Shown here in pieces: positions 15,398-24,978 of a stretch of DNA of 35,035 nucleotides (within the stretch, counting starts at the first letter, position 1; each line of letters begins with the position of its first letter). The notes under the pieces were generated by a model, which did no database searches, was not told where the DNA came from, and worked only from the letters and a program-made list of their open reading frames with translations. Location of the stretch: NCBI GenBank assembly GCA_002305805.1, contig DBQY01000003.1:1-35035 (forward strand), written 5' to 3'. A program made the translations under genes and the position numbers. The DNA comes from Atopobium sp. UBA1382 (GTDB taxonomy: Bacteria; Actinomycetota; Coriobacteriia; Coriobacteriales; Atopobiaceae).

Positions 15398-16177
15398 ATG
15401 GCACTGCAAGCTTTTCTCATTGGCCTCATAGTGTTCGTAGGCAAGGCCGACTACTTCGTCGGCACCGCGATGCTGGGACGGCCGCTCGTTCTCGGCGCGC
15501 TTGTCGGACTCGCGCTGGGTGACGTTCCCACGGGAGTCATGATTGGCTTCCAGCTCGAGCTCGTCTTCATGGGCATGCAGGCGATCGGGGCCTCGATTCC
15601 GCCCGACATGATCGTTGGCTCGGTGCTCGGCACGGCCTTTGCGATTACGACGGGCAACGGCATTGACACTGCGGTCACCATTGCCATGCCCGCCGCGGTT
15701 CTCTCGGCCTTTGTGGTCAACCTCTTCTACGGCGTCATAACCCCGATCATGGCCCGCTCCGCGGACAAGTTCGCGGCCGAGGACAACGACAAGGGGATTT
15801 CCGCGATCTTTCTGGCTAACGGCTTCCTGTTCGACGTGACCTTCGGCGTCATTGGCTTCGTGGCCTTCATGTTCGGCGGAGACGCGGTGTCCGCTCTGGT
15901 CAACAGCATTCCCGCCTGGCTCACGACGGGCATAACCATTGCCACGGGCATTCTTCCCGCCCTCGGCTTCGCCCAGCTGGTGACCATGATCGTCTCCAAG
16001 GAGACCGCGGTCTTCCTGCTGCTCGGCTTCCTGCTCGCCGCATACCTCGGCGTTCCCGTTCTCGGCATCGTCTGCTTTGCCGTCGTGCTCGTCGGCGTGC
16101 TGATGATGGCCCACATCTTCATTCCCAGCCAGGGTTCTGCTCTCGAGACGGAGGTTGACGATGACAACGAGTTCTAA
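15398..16177 (+). CDS. PTS mannose/sorbose-family EIIC component
   Basis: This 259-residue membrane protein has about seven to eight helices. The family pattern DVPTGVMIGFQLELVFMG (about 47-64) lies next to GASIPPDMIVGSVLGTA, residues known in ManY to line the sugar site. With EIID it forms the membrane channel and binds the sugar. The ATG at 15398 has AAGGAGGG upstream. It ends with 17 bases overlapping the start of the IID gene, so their translation is probably coupled. Confidence 0.93.
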   Translation: MALQAFLIGLIVFVGKADYFVGTAMLGRPLVLGALVGLALGDVPTGVMIGFQLELVFMGMQAIGASIPPDMIVGSVLGTAFAITTGNGIDTAVTIAMPAAVLSAFVVNLFYGVITPIMARSADKFAAEDNDKGISAIFLANGFLFDVTFGVIGFVAFMFGGDAVSALVNSIPAWLTTGITIATGILPALGFAQLVTMIVSKETAVFLLLGFLLAAYLGVPVLGIVCFAVVLVGVLMMAHIFIPSQGSALETEVDDDNEF

Positions 16178-16982
16178 CGAGAAGAAGCTCACCAAGAAGG
16201 AGCTCAACAGCCTCTTCTGGAGGTCGTTCACCACTTCTCACGCATGGCACTTCGAGCGTCAGCAGCACATGGCGTTCTGCTGGTCCATGATTCCGGCGAT
16301 CAAGAAGCTCTACGACAACCGCGAGGACCGCATTGCCGCCTACCAGCGCCACCTCGAGTTCTACAACTGCCAGACCACCATGCAGCCCCTGATTGGCGGC
16401 ATCGTCGCGGCCATGGAGGAGGAGAACGCCAACAACGAGGGCTTCGACACCTCGTCGATCAGCTCCATGAAGGTTGCGCTCATGGGGCCGCTCGCCGGCA
16501 TCGGCGACTCCCTCATTGCCGGAACCCTGCGCATAATCGCGACCGGCATCGTCGGCGGCCTCTGCATGAGCGGCTCGATCCTCGGCCCGATTCTGTTCCT
16601 GGCAATCTACAACGTGATCACCATCGCCCTGCGCTACCTCGGCGTGAAGTACGGCTACGGCCTCGGCGGCAACATAATCTCCAAGGTCTCCGACACGAGC
16701 GTCATGCAGAAGCTTACGACCGCGCTGTCCGTCGTCGGTCTCATGGTCATTGGCGCCATGGTCGCGACGAACGTTGTGGTGAGCACGCCGATTGCCTTTG
16801 ACCTCAACGGCACCGCCTTCTCCCTCCAGGAGACCTTCGACTCGATCTTCCCGTGCCTGCTTCCCGTCGCCGCCTTTGCGGGACTGTACGCCCTGAACAA
16901 GAAGGGCGTGAACATCCTCGCACAGATTATTGGAATCATGGTCCTGGGCGTTGTCCTCGGAGCTCTTGGGATTCTCGGATAA
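16161..16982 (+). CDS. PTS mannose/sorbose-family EIID component
   Basis: This 273-residue protein shows EIID features. It has a long cytoplasmic N-terminal part with LFWRSFTTSHAWHFERQQ, then ALMGPLAGIGDSLIAGTLR (about 107-125), then several C-terminal membrane helices. It partners EIIC. The ATG at 16161 is chosen over a TTG at 16155 because GGAGG lies six bases before it. The start lies inside the end of the IIC gene. The family carries mannose, glucosamine, sorbose, fructose, gluconate-derived and amino-sugar substrates, so the sugar stays open. Confidence 0.93.
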   Translation: MTTSSNEKKLTKKELNSLFWRSFTTSHAWHFERQQHMAFCWSMIPAIKKLYDNREDRIAAYQRHLEFYNCQTTMQPLIGGIVAAMEEENANNEGFDTSSISSMKVALMGPLAGIGDSLIAGTLRIIATGIVGGLCMSGSILGPILFLAIYNVITIALRYLGVKYGYGLGGNIISKVSDTSVMQKLTTALSVVGLMVIGAMVATNVVVSTPIAFDLNGTAFSLQETFDSIFPCLLPVAAFAGLYALNKKGVNILAQIIGIMVLGVVLGALGILG

Positions 16983-16992
16983 GGGAGAGACG

Positions 16993-17691
16993 ATGCTTGA
17001 GTTTTGCCTTGACACTGGCGACTTTGAAATGGTGAAGGCCGCCAGCAAGATCTACCCCATTAACTGCTATAGCATGAACCCCTCCATTGCGGTCAGGTGT
17101 CTCGAGGGCACCGGGAGGACCTTCATTCAGAACGCCCTCGACATTCGTGGCGTTATCGGGAGCGAGACCCCCTTCTTCCTCGAGGCCATGGGCGACACCG
17201 CCGAGGAGCTCGTCGAGGACGCCCAGGCAATGGTCAAGGCCGTGCCCGGCAACACGTTCGTGAAGATTCCGGCGTGCCCCGAGGGCTTCAAGGCGATCTC
17301 CTTGCTGCGCGATCTGGGGATTCGCACGTCCTGCACGGCGGTCTACACCTTCAACCAGGCCATGCTCGCAGCCGTGGCGGGCGCCTCCTACGTTGCAGTG
17401 TACGTGAGCCGCCTCGACAAGAACGGTGGCGACGGCATAGACGTCGTGAGGCGCATAAAGGAGGCGTTCGTCTCCCACGGCATTGACTGCGTGGTGAGCG
17501 CCGCCTCGCTGAAGACCCCGCTCGACCTTCAGAGGGCCATTGAGGCGGGGGCCGAGAACGTTACCGTTGACCTGCCCATGCTTGACGCCATGGCCGTTCA
17601 CCCCATGACGCAGGGGACGCTTGACACCTTCAAGTCCGACTGGGAGGGGCTGTTTGGCAAGGGCGCGAGAATAGCCAACATGGTCGCGTAG
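16993..17691 (+). CDS. Fructose-6-phosphate aldolase-like transaldolase (FSA family)
   Basis: This 232-residue protein belongs to the short transaldolase/FSA family. The Schiff-base lysine is K91 in NTFVKIPACPEG. D7 (CLDTGD) and N29 in MNPSI match the conserved acid and Asn of FSA, and the C-terminal DWEGLFG helix is present. FSA cleaves fructose-6-phosphate to dihydroxyacetone and glyceraldehyde-3-phosphate; related enzymes act as transaldolases. Placement with a glycerol-dehydrogenase-like gene favours an aldolase releasing dihydroxyacetone, as in the E. coli talC-gldA arrangement. Proteins of this kind are soluble and usually form decamers. GGGAGAG precedes the ATG. Canonical TTNPS is changed to YSMNPS. 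Confidence 0.85.
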   Translation: MLEFCLDTGDFEMVKAASKIYPINCYSMNPSIAVRCLEGTGRTFIQNALDIRGVIGSETPFFLEAMGDTAEELVEDAQAMVKAVPGNTFVKIPACPEGFKAISLLRDLGIRTSCTAVYTFNQAMLAAVAGASYVAVYVSRLDKNGGDGIDVVRRIKEAFVSHGIDCVVSAASLKTPLDLQRAIEAGAENVTVDLPMLDAMAVHPMTQGTLDTFKSDWEGLFGKGARIANMVA

Positions 17692-17702
17692 CGCACGACC
17701 CC

Positions 17703-17729
17703 GGCCCCCGTCGAGCGTCGGCGGGGGCC
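17703..17729 (+). terminator. GC-rich hairpin between the two aldolase-like genes
   Basis: GGCCCCC (17703-17709) pairs with GGGGGCC (17723-17729). There is no T-run, only ATTCTACC after it. It may weaken read-through to the second aldolase-like gene or protect the upstream message. Confidence 0.5.
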
Positions 17730-17750
17730 ATTCTACCGTTTGGGGTGGCC

Positions 17751-18371
17751 ATGATTGAGGTCTGTCTTGTGAGCATGAGCCTGGACGAGGTGAGGGCTGC
17801 TACGGGGACTTACCCCTGCAACTGCTTTGCCGACAATCCTACCGTTGCCGTTCAGGGGATCGGGGACTCGGGGGAGGGCTTCCTGGCGCGCTCGCGCGCC
17901 CTCCGGGAGCTGATCGGGCCCGAGGCGAAGCTCTACCTCGAGGTCATGGGCGACACGTGCGGGGAGATGGTTGCCGACGCGCGCAGGATCGTTGCCGAGG
18001 TCCCCGGGAACACGCTCGTGAAGATTCCCGCGTGCCCGGAGGGCTACCGAGCCATACGCGAGCTCGCCGAGGCCGGCATACGCTCCTCCTGCACGGCGGT
18101 CTTTGACGTCGAGCAGGCACTTCTCGCCGAGGCGGCGGGTGCCGTCTGCGTTGCGGTCTACGTGAGCCGCCTTGACCGGGCGGGATGCGACGGCATGGGG
18201 GTCGTGCGCGATATTGCGACCGCCTTCAGGGAGATTGGCGCGCGGGCAATGGTGTGCGCCGCCTCGCTCAAGACGCCGCGCGACCTTGAGCGGGCGCTGC
18301 TTGCCGGGGCCGAGAACGTCACCGTCGACCTCGCGCTCCTCAACCAGCTGGCGACGAGCCCGCTCACGTGA
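17751..18371 (+). CDS. Second FSA-family protein, shortened and altered active site
   Basis: This 206-residue protein is a diverged paralogue of the preceding gene and keeps the lysine, K91, in NTLVKIPACPEG. It differs in two ways. The conserved Asp near the N-terminus is Val (CLVSMS in place of CLDTGD). It also ends about 25 residues early, after NQLATSPLT, so the C-terminal helix that closes the barrel and helps assembly is missing. It may have changed specificity, serve as a partner subunit of the first enzyme, or be losing function. The ATG at 17751 is preferred because it aligns with the paralogue; a GTG two codons upstream is possible. The stop is a clean TGA, with no remnant of the lost tail recognised. 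Confidence 0.8.
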   Translation: MIEVCLVSMSLDEVRAATGTYPCNCFADNPTVAVQGIGDSGEGFLARSRALRELIGPEAKLYLEVMGDTCGEMVADARRIVAEVPGNTLVKIPACPEGYRAIRELAEAGIRSSCTAVFDVEQALLAEAAGAVCVAVYVSRLDRAGCDGMGVVRDIATAFREIGARAMVCAASLKTPRDLERALLAGAENVTVDLALLNQLATSPLT

Positions 18372-18405
18372 GCCAACCTGTTGAATCGAATCGAAAGGAG
18401 CCTGC

Positions 18406-19524
18406 ATGAGGGCTTGGGGATCGGTGGGGCACTACCTTCAGGGCCCCGGAATCATAGATCACGCGGCTCGCTACGCGAACCTGTTCGGAACGAGGCACCT
18501 CTTCGTCGTGGACGCTTTCGTGCAAGAAATGCTGGGAGACTCGCTCTTCTCCGAATACGGGGACCTAGGCGGGTCCTCCTATGACCTCGTGACCTTTGAG
18601 GGTGAGATCAGCAGGGGGAGTATCGAGCGCGTCCGTCGCGAGGCCGGTACCTGCCACGACGTGGTCGTGGCGGTCGGGGGCGGAAAGGTGATCGACGTCG
18701 CGAAGATGCTGGCGGCAGACGGCGCCGCGCTGGTGGTGTGCCCGACGATCGCGGCGACCGACGCCCCGACGAGCGCGATGTCGATTCTCTATAGCGACGA
18801 GGGGGAGATGAACGACATCGTCATTCACGTAAGGAACCCCGACCTCGTGCTCGTTGACACGCGAGTTATCGCAAACGCCCCCGTCAGGTTCCTTTCCGCA
18901 GGTATTGGCGACGCGCTCTCGACGTACTATGAGGGCGTCTCGAACGAGCGGACGGGACACGCGAACTACGTGTGGTGTGACACCGAGAGCGGCGTGGCCA
19001 CGCTCGCCGGAAGGGCCGTGGCCAGCGCCTGCGTCGAGACGCTGTTTCGAGACGGGCCTGCCGCCGTGCGGGCCAACGCGGCCAGAACGGTCACGCCCGC
19101 CCTCGAGAACGTGGTGGAGGCCAACGTCCTTCTCAGCGGCATAGGGTTCGAGAACGTCGGGTGCTCGCTTGCCCACGGGCTGGGCAACGCCATGACGGTG
19201 GTGCCGAACGGTGAGAGGTCCATGCACGGGGAGCGCATGGGCTTCTCGACCCTGAGCCTGCTCATAGCCGAGGACTACCCCTCAGAGGAGATTGAGCGTG
19301 TGGCGCACCTGTGCGTGGACTGCAGCGTTCCGGTGACGTTCGAGGAGCTGCGCCTCGACCCTTCGGCAGACGACCTCGAGAAGATCGCCCGCGCGGCCCT
19401 GGAGGCGGAGTCCTGGGGGGCGAGTCCGGTGCGCCTCGACGCGAGCGAGGTCGTGGACGTTCTCCTCGCCACCGACGCCCTGGGTCGCCGAATGAGGGGC
19501 GTCGAGGACGTGCCTACGAGGTAA
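18406..19524 (+). CDS. Glycerol-dehydrogenase-like metal-dependent alcohol dehydrogenase
   Basis: This 372-residue protein fits the GldA/iron-type alcohol dehydrogenase family. The NAD-binding GGGKVIDVAK lies at 91-100. Metal ligands are D169 (SAGIGDAL), H257 (SLAHGLGNAM) and H274 (MHGERMGF). PTIAATDAPTSAMSILY (about 113-129) is the segment typical of glycerol dehydrogenase. It interconverts glycerol and dihydroxyacetone with NAD. In this operon it would reduce dihydroxyacetone released by an FSA-type aldolase and so reoxidise NADH. GAAAGGAG precedes the ATG. It is the last operon gene and converges with the regulator. Length is normal (about 365). Confidence 0.88.
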   Translation: MRAWGSVGHYLQGPGIIDHAARYANLFGTRHLFVVDAFVQEMLGDSLFSEYGDLGGSSYDLVTFEGEISRGSIERVRREAGTCHDVVVAVGGGKVIDVAKMLAADGAALVVCPTIAATDAPTSAMSILYSDEGEMNDIVIHVRNPDLVLVDTRVIANAPVRFLSAGIGDALSTYYEGVSNERTGHANYVWCDTESGVATLAGRAVASACVETLFRDGPAAVRANAARTVTPALENVVEANVLLSGIGFENVGCSLAHGLGNAMTVVPNGERSMHGERMGFSTLSLLIAEDYPSEEIERVAHLCVDCSVPVTFEELRLDPSADDLEKIARAALEAESWGASPVRLDASEVVDVLLATDALGRRMRGVEDVPTR

Positions 19525-20269
19525 CGACGCGCCCGTCGGGGGAGATGACGAACCTAAACGAGGCCCGGTCCCCTCGCATGACCGACTTGGAGTAGTGGAG
19601 GGGCACCCCGTCGGCGTCCCTGGTGATCTTGTAGAGGACGTAGAGCGGGGAGCCGACGAAGCACGAGAGGAGCCGGGCCTCGCTCTCGCGGGCGGTCGAG
19701 ACGTCGAGAACGAGCTCCTCGTTTCCGAGTACGCATTGGTAGGTGCTGGTGAGAAGGCTGTAGAGGCTCATGTCCTCGCCGAGGTCCTCAAGGAAGTTGG
19801 GGAAGAGCTGGGCGGAGACGTAGACGTAGTCTATGGCAATCGGAATGGACTCCTCGAATATGAGGCGCTCGACCATGGAGACGCGCGAGCCCTCCGGAAT
19901 CTCCAGGGCCTTGGCGAGCCTCCCCGTCGCGCTGAGCGTCTCCCTGCTGAGGGCGCGCCGGGAGCTCTTCCCCCCGACCTCGGAGAAGGCGTGGTAGCCA
20001 AAGTAGTTGGGGGAGCCCTTCCGGATCATGCGCTTGGGGGCGGAGACAAACGTCCCGCGGCCGCGAAGCCGGTATATGAGGCCCTCGTCGACGAGGTTTT
20101 GGACCGCGCGACGCACGGTAATGCGACTGACGCCAAACTGCTCGCAGAGCTCCTGCTCCGTGGGAAGCCGCGCTCCGACCTCAAGCTCTCCCGAGATTAT
20201 CTTCTGGCGGAGACTGTTCTCCACCTGGGTGTAGAGCAGGTCAGGGCGCGCGGTGCTGTCTGGCGCCAT
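19514..20269 (-). CDS. GntR-family regulator, HutC/UTRA subfamily
   Basis: This 251-residue protein has an N-terminal winged helix (about 12-75) with the pattern LPTEQELCEQFGVSRITVRRAVQNL and GRGTFV. A UTRA ligand-binding domain (about 95-245) follows. Such regulators usually repress a neighbouring sugar operon until a sugar phosphate binds. It is encoded convergently with the last operon gene; the stops overlap. The ATG at 20269 is chosen because GGGAGG precedes it and the helix-turn-helix spacing is normal; upstream starts add an unlikely tail. Its own upstream region holds GTAT-N11-ATAC (about 20312-20330), a candidate operator related to the one before the PTS genes. Confidence 0.9.
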   Translation of the reverse strand: MAPDSTARPDLLYTQVENSLRQKIISGELEVGARLPTEQELCEQFGVSRITVRRAVQNLVDEGLIYRLRGRGTFVSAPKRMIRKGSPNYFGYHAFSEVGGKSSRRALSRETLSATGRLAKALEIPEGSRVSMVERLIFEESIPIAIDYVYVSAQLFPNFLEDLGEDMSLYSLLTSTYQCVLGNEELVLDVSTARESEARLLSCFVGSPLYVLYKITRDADGVPLHYSKSVMRGDRASFRFVISPDGRVVTS

Positions 20270-20412
20270 GTGAGCCTCCCGTGGTTCGAGCTGGCAAGCG
20301 TTGGCATAAGAGTATATGACGACATGATACAAGCAAAATTCAAACCGCGGCCCGGCCCCCATCTTCACATTTCGTTCAGCAATACCGGGGGCGGCCTCCG
20401 GGCGCGGTGCGG

Positions 20413-20418
20413 CTATAC
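20413..20418 (+). promoter_or_regulatory. Candidate -10 box before the nitroreductase gene
   Basis: TATACT lies about 28 bases before the ATG at 20446, and a strong AAGGAGGAG ribosome binding site stands between them. No convincing -35 is seen. Confidence 0.45.
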
Positions 20419-20445
20419 TCGGGCCATGCCGAATAAGGAGGAGCC

Positions 20446-20961
20446 ATGACCGATTTCCTGCAGCTCGCGCACGACCGCTACTCAGTACGCGCCTTCTCAG
20501 ACAGACCCGTCGAGGCCGAGAAGATCGATGTGCTCGTGGACGCCGCCGTCGCCGCCCCGACCGCGGTCAACAAGCAGCCTTGGCACCTCTGGGTCGTGGA
20601 GAGCCCCGAGGCGGTCGAGCGACTCTCCGGCCTCACGCGCTTCTCGTTTGGCGCGCGCGTGATTCTCATGCTCGGCGCCCGTGCGGACGAGGCGTGGGCG
20701 CGCAAGTACGACGGTCGCAACTTCGCGGACGTGGACGCCTCCATCGTGGGTACCCACATCATGCTCGCTGCCCACGATCTCGGCCTGGGGACTACCTGGG
20801 TCGGCCACTTCAACGCGCCCGCCGTGCACGAGGCCTTCCCGGAGACCGAGGGCTACGACCTCGTCGCCCTCTTTCCGATCGGCTATCCCGACGACGACGC
20901 CTCGCCTGCGGAGCACCACTTCAGCCGAAAGCCCGCTTCTGAGCTTGTGACGAGAGTGTGA
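20446..20961 (+). CDS. Nitroreductase family protein (FMN-dependent)
   Basis: This 171-residue protein opens with R-Y-S-V-R-A-F (11-17), the FMN-phosphate binding pattern of the family. It continues with AAVAAPTAVNKQPWHLWVV (about 32-50) and a GLGTTWVGHF segment. It is likely a flavin enzyme using NAD(P)H to reduce nitro, quinone or similar compounds. Length is at the short end of the family (about 170-220). A perfect ribosome binding site, AAGGAGGAG, lies seven bases upstream of the ATG. It stands alone, back-to-back with the GntR gene; the native substrate is unknown. Confidence 0.9.
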   Translation: MTDFLQLAHDRYSVRAFSDRPVEAEKIDVLVDAAVAAPTAVNKQPWHLWVVESPEAVERLSGLTRFSFGARVILMLGARADEAWARKYDGRNFADVDASIVGTHIMLAAHDLGLGTTWVGHFNAPAVHEAFPETEGYDLVALFPIGYPDDDASPAEHHFSRKPASELVTRV

Positions 20962-21087
20962 GCACGCGTAAAAGGCGGTTGAGTGACAAGAGCGTCACGC
21001 CGCTGACGAGGTCAAACTGATACTCTGAGACTCTTCCGCTATCCCATCGGCGGAGACAAACGTCGTCCAACTACTCTCGTCTCACGG

Positions 21088-22416
21088 ATGGAGCGTATGA
21101 GCAACCGTACTCCCGCTAGCGGGTCTTCGAGCAGCCGTTCGGGTCGCGTATCCGCCACGCCGACCAAGCGCCCGACGCCGCGCAACCGTCCCAAGCGCCG
21201 TAGGGCGTCTCGGGGCTCCCGCACGTTCACCATCGTCGCGTTTCTCGTCCTTATCGCCGTCGTGGGCGGCGGCGCATGGCTCTGGCTCAACAGGACGGTC
21301 AGCGTGAAGGTCAACGGGACGCTCACCCAGGTGCGAGCCGACGCGACCCTTGCCGACATCGCTGCCTCGGAGGAGGTCAAGGTGACGCCGGGCAATCTGG
21401 TCTCGGTTGGCGGCAACGTCATCACCGAGGGCGCGGGCCGTCCCTTCCAGGCTGCCGTCAACGGAAGCGAGCTCGACGAGGGAGAGCTCGACGAGTTCCG
21501 GGCAAAGGGCAACGAGGAGATCGTCTTCTCCGACGGTGCGGACATCACCGAGGAGTCCCACGAGGAGGAGCGCGAGCTCGCCCCCAAGCTTGAGCCGTAC
21601 GAGCGAATCGGCGCAATCACCTACGTTGCCCAGTGGGGCACTCCCGGCAAGGCCATCTACAGCATCGGCGACGTGTCCGGCGAGTCCGTGCTCAAGGAGG
21701 AGGTCGAACCCGCCCAGAACACGGTGATCAAGAGCGTCAACCCCAAACCCGACGACGGCTCCAAGGTCATCGCGCTCACCTTCGACGACGGACCCAGCTC
21801 CTATACGCAGCGATACCTCGACATCCTCAGCGAGTACGACGCCCGTGCCACGTTCTTCTGCTTGGGCAGTGCCGCTGCGGCAAACCCCGACCTCGTGAAG
21901 GCGATCGAGGACCAGGGCTCGCAGGTCGCCTCGCACACGCAGAACCACCAGCAGCTGACCAGGCTCGACGCCGGGACGCTCCAGACAGAGATCCGGGACG
22001 CGTTCTCCGCCATCGGGGCGGGTGGCGCTTCCGCCACGACCGTGTTGCGACCGCCCTATGGCGACTTCAACAACGACACGTGGCTCGCCTCGGGCGGGAC
22101 CCTCTCGGCGTCTGTAATCTGGAATCTCGACAGCGAGGACTGGCGCCTTCCCGGCGCCGACGCCATCGTCTCCAACTGCACGAACGGGGCGTACCCGGGG
22201 GCCATCGTCCTCATGCACGATGGCGGCGGCAACCGTGACCAGGACGTCGAGGCCCTGCCCAGAATCCTGCAGACGCTGAAGGACCAGGGCTACAGGTTCG
22301 TGACGATCAACGAGCTCATGGCCATGGACAGCCGCATCCCCAAGGACGTGGCGTCCGGGGACGCCACCCTGCCCGAGGGCGCCGTCTGGCCCACCGAGAT
22401 GGCCGCGACGGAGTAG
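21088..22416 (+). CDS. Membrane-anchored polysaccharide deacetylase (NodB domain)
   Basis: This 442-residue protein has a basic, Ser/Pro-rich cytoplasmic start and one membrane helix (about 48-68). An extracellular region (about 70-225) of unknown type follows, then a NodB deacetylase domain. All catalytic motifs are visible: TFDDGPS (motif 1), SHTQNH (motif 2, metal His pair), RPPYG (motif 3), WNLDSEDW (motif 4) and LMHDGGG (motif 5). It should remove acetyl groups from peptidoglycan or another surface glycan, often raising lysozyme resistance. Two starts are possible, 21088 and 21097; GGATGGAG fits the second as a ribosome binding site. A strong hairpin follows the gene. Confidence 0.92.
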   Translation: MERMSNRTPASGSSSSRSGRVSATPTKRPTPRNRPKRRRASRGSRTFTIVAFLVLIAVVGGGAWLWLNRTVSVKVNGTLTQVRADATLADIAASEEVKVTPGNLVSVGGNVITEGAGRPFQAAVNGSELDEGELDEFRAKGNEEIVFSDGADITEESHEEERELAPKLEPYERIGAITYVAQWGTPGKAIYSIGDVSGESVLKEEVEPAQNTVIKSVNPKPDDGSKVIALTFDDGPSSYTQRYLDILSEYDARATFFCLGSAAAANPDLVKAIEDQGSQVASHTQNHQQLTRLDAGTLQTEIRDAFSAIGAGGASATTVLRPPYGDFNNDTWLASGGTLSASVIWNLDSEDWRLPGADAIVSNCTNGAYPGAIVLMHDGGGNRDQDVEALPRILQTLKDQGYRFVTINELMAMDSRIPKDVASGDATLPEGAVWPTEMAATE

Positions 22417-22464
22417 CCGAGGTCGCGACCCGCTCGCGCTTCTCGGGATTTGCGGTCGCACAAA

Positions 22465-22514
22465 GTAAGCCCCCTATCTGCTGTGACGAGAAAATCAGCA
22501 GGTAGGGGGCTTAC
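22465..22514. terminator. Very strong 19-bp hairpin, probably bidirectional terminator
   Basis: GTAAGCCCCCTA-T-CTGCTG pairs with CAGCAG-G-TAGGGGGCTTAC across a 12-base loop, with only one G-T wobble. It lies between the convergent deacetylase and pyrE genes. There is no clear T-run on either side, so it may also act as a message stabiliser. Confidence 0.8.
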
Positions 22515-22550
22515 CATTAATCGGGAATAACGCGCGCTCGTCCTTCTCGG

Positions 22551-23213
22551 CTACTTGACGCCGTACTGCTCGTAGTAGGCGTCGATCGCTGCGCGCAGCT
22601 CCGGCGTGATTACGGTGCCATCGAGCGCCTCGACGACCTCTGCCATGCTCACGATGCTCGCCACGGGGAAGCCGTAACGCTCCTGGATCTCCTGCTGGGC
22701 GGTCACGACACCGCCCTTGCCGACCTCCATGCGGTTGAGGCTCACGATGAGGCCACAGATCTCCACGTCAGCGGCACCGGTGACCTTGGGGTAGGTCTCG
22801 TCGATGGACTTTCCGGAGGTGGTGACGTCCTCGATCATGACCACGCGGTCGCCGTCGGCGAGCTTGGTGCCGAGCAGGCCGCCCTTGTCGGCGCCATGGT
22901 CCTTCTCCTCCTTGCGGTCTGAGCAGTAGCGGACCTCCTTGCCGTAAAGGTCGTGCAGGGCAATGGCGGTAGTCACGGCCAGTGGGATGCCCTTGTACGC
23001 CGGCCCAAAGAGCACGTCGAAGTCCAGGCCAAAGTTGTCGTTGATGGCGTGCGCGTAGTACTCGCCCAGGCGCTTGAGCTGGGAGCCGGTCACGTAGGCG
23101 CCGGCGTTCATGAAGAACGGGGACTTGCGACCGCTCTTGAGGGTGAAGTCGCCGAACTTCAGGACGTTGGCCTCGACCATGAAGTCGATGAACTCGCGCT
23201 TGTAGGCTTCCAT
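22551..23213 (-). CDS. pyrE: Orotate phosphoribosyltransferase
   Basis: This 220-residue protein shows the PRPP-binding motif [13 protein letters not shown] (about 127-139), the opening [17 protein letters not shown] (substrate loop) and [11 protein letters not shown] (64-74). It joins orotate and PRPP to give OMP in pyrimidine synthesis, in the cytoplasm. Length is normal. The start is the ATG at 23213 with GGAAGGAG upstream. It is transcribed alone, divergent from asnS, with no other pyrimidine gene close by. Confidence 0.95.
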   Translation of the reverse strand: MEAYKREFIDFMVEANVLKFGDFTLKSGRKSPFFMNAGAYVTGSQLKRLGEYYAHAINDNFGLDFDVLFGPAYKGIPLAVTTAIALHDLYGKEVRYCSDRKEEKDHGADKGGLLGTKLADGDRVVMIEDVTTSGKSIDETYPKVTGAADVEICGLIVSLNRMEVGKGGVVTAQQEIQERYGFPVASIVSMAEVVEALDGTVITPELRAAIDAYYEQYGVK

Positions 23214-23335
23214 GTATGCTCCTTCCGGGGGCGGTCGTTCTTGTCTCTGCCCTGATTCTAGCCGAGACTGTGTCTTCCCGATGCGCTAGAGTTAGGGGCT
23301 GGAAAACCGGCGAGAAGAACCTCGGAGGAACGCCC

Positions 23336-24739
<1,404 letters not shown>

Positions 24740-24761
24740 CGTCGTCACACCCCATCTTTGA

Positions 24762-24772
24762 GGTTTGGGTTC
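24762..24772 (+). repeat. Extra GGTTTGGGTTC site
   Basis: A further exact copy of the 11-bp end repeat, 13 bases before the 112-bp element. It has a matching inverted partner at 24928-24938, so the two may frame the element as an outer pair. Confidence 0.7.
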
Positions 24773-24784
24773 AACGCGTCCCGA

Positions 24785-24896
24785 GGTTTGGGTTCACGCT
24801 GCGTGGCGAGAAGAACGCTCTTCTCGCAAAACCGCAGGTAGTAAGCTCGTTAGGTTCTTTATGCGGGTAGAGGCGGCCTCAACGTGAACCCAAACC
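24785..24896 (-). repeat. 112-bp inverted-repeat-bounded element (B)
   Basis: Its ends are GGTTTGGGTTC and GAACCCAAACC, as in the elements at 6079-6298. Read on the minus strand, ACCTG falls at bases 58-62, the same position as in those two. Inside lies a hairpin GCGAGAAGA-ACGC-TCTTCTCGC (24806-24827), possibly the asnS terminator. It occupies the gap between asnS and the CapA-like gene. Confidence 0.75.
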
Positions 24897-24927
24897 GCGA
24901 TGGGGGAAGGCCGGGCCGCGTCAGGCT

Positions 24928-24938
24928 GAACCCAAACC
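24928..24938 (+). repeat. Extra GAACCCAAACC site
   Basis: Exact inverted copy of the 11-bp end repeat, about 40 bases before the start of the CapA-like lipoprotein gene. It may overlap that gene's promoter region, followed by CGTATACTGG. Confidence 0.7.
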
Positions 24939-24978
24939 AACCGTATACTGGTGGGAAGTCGCGACCTGAGGAGCCAAG

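Noticed and set aside
22465..22514. Could the strong hairpin be another member of the inverted-repeat element family?
   Set aside because: It is only 50 bp, its arms differ from both end repeats, and it fits a terminator between convergent genes.
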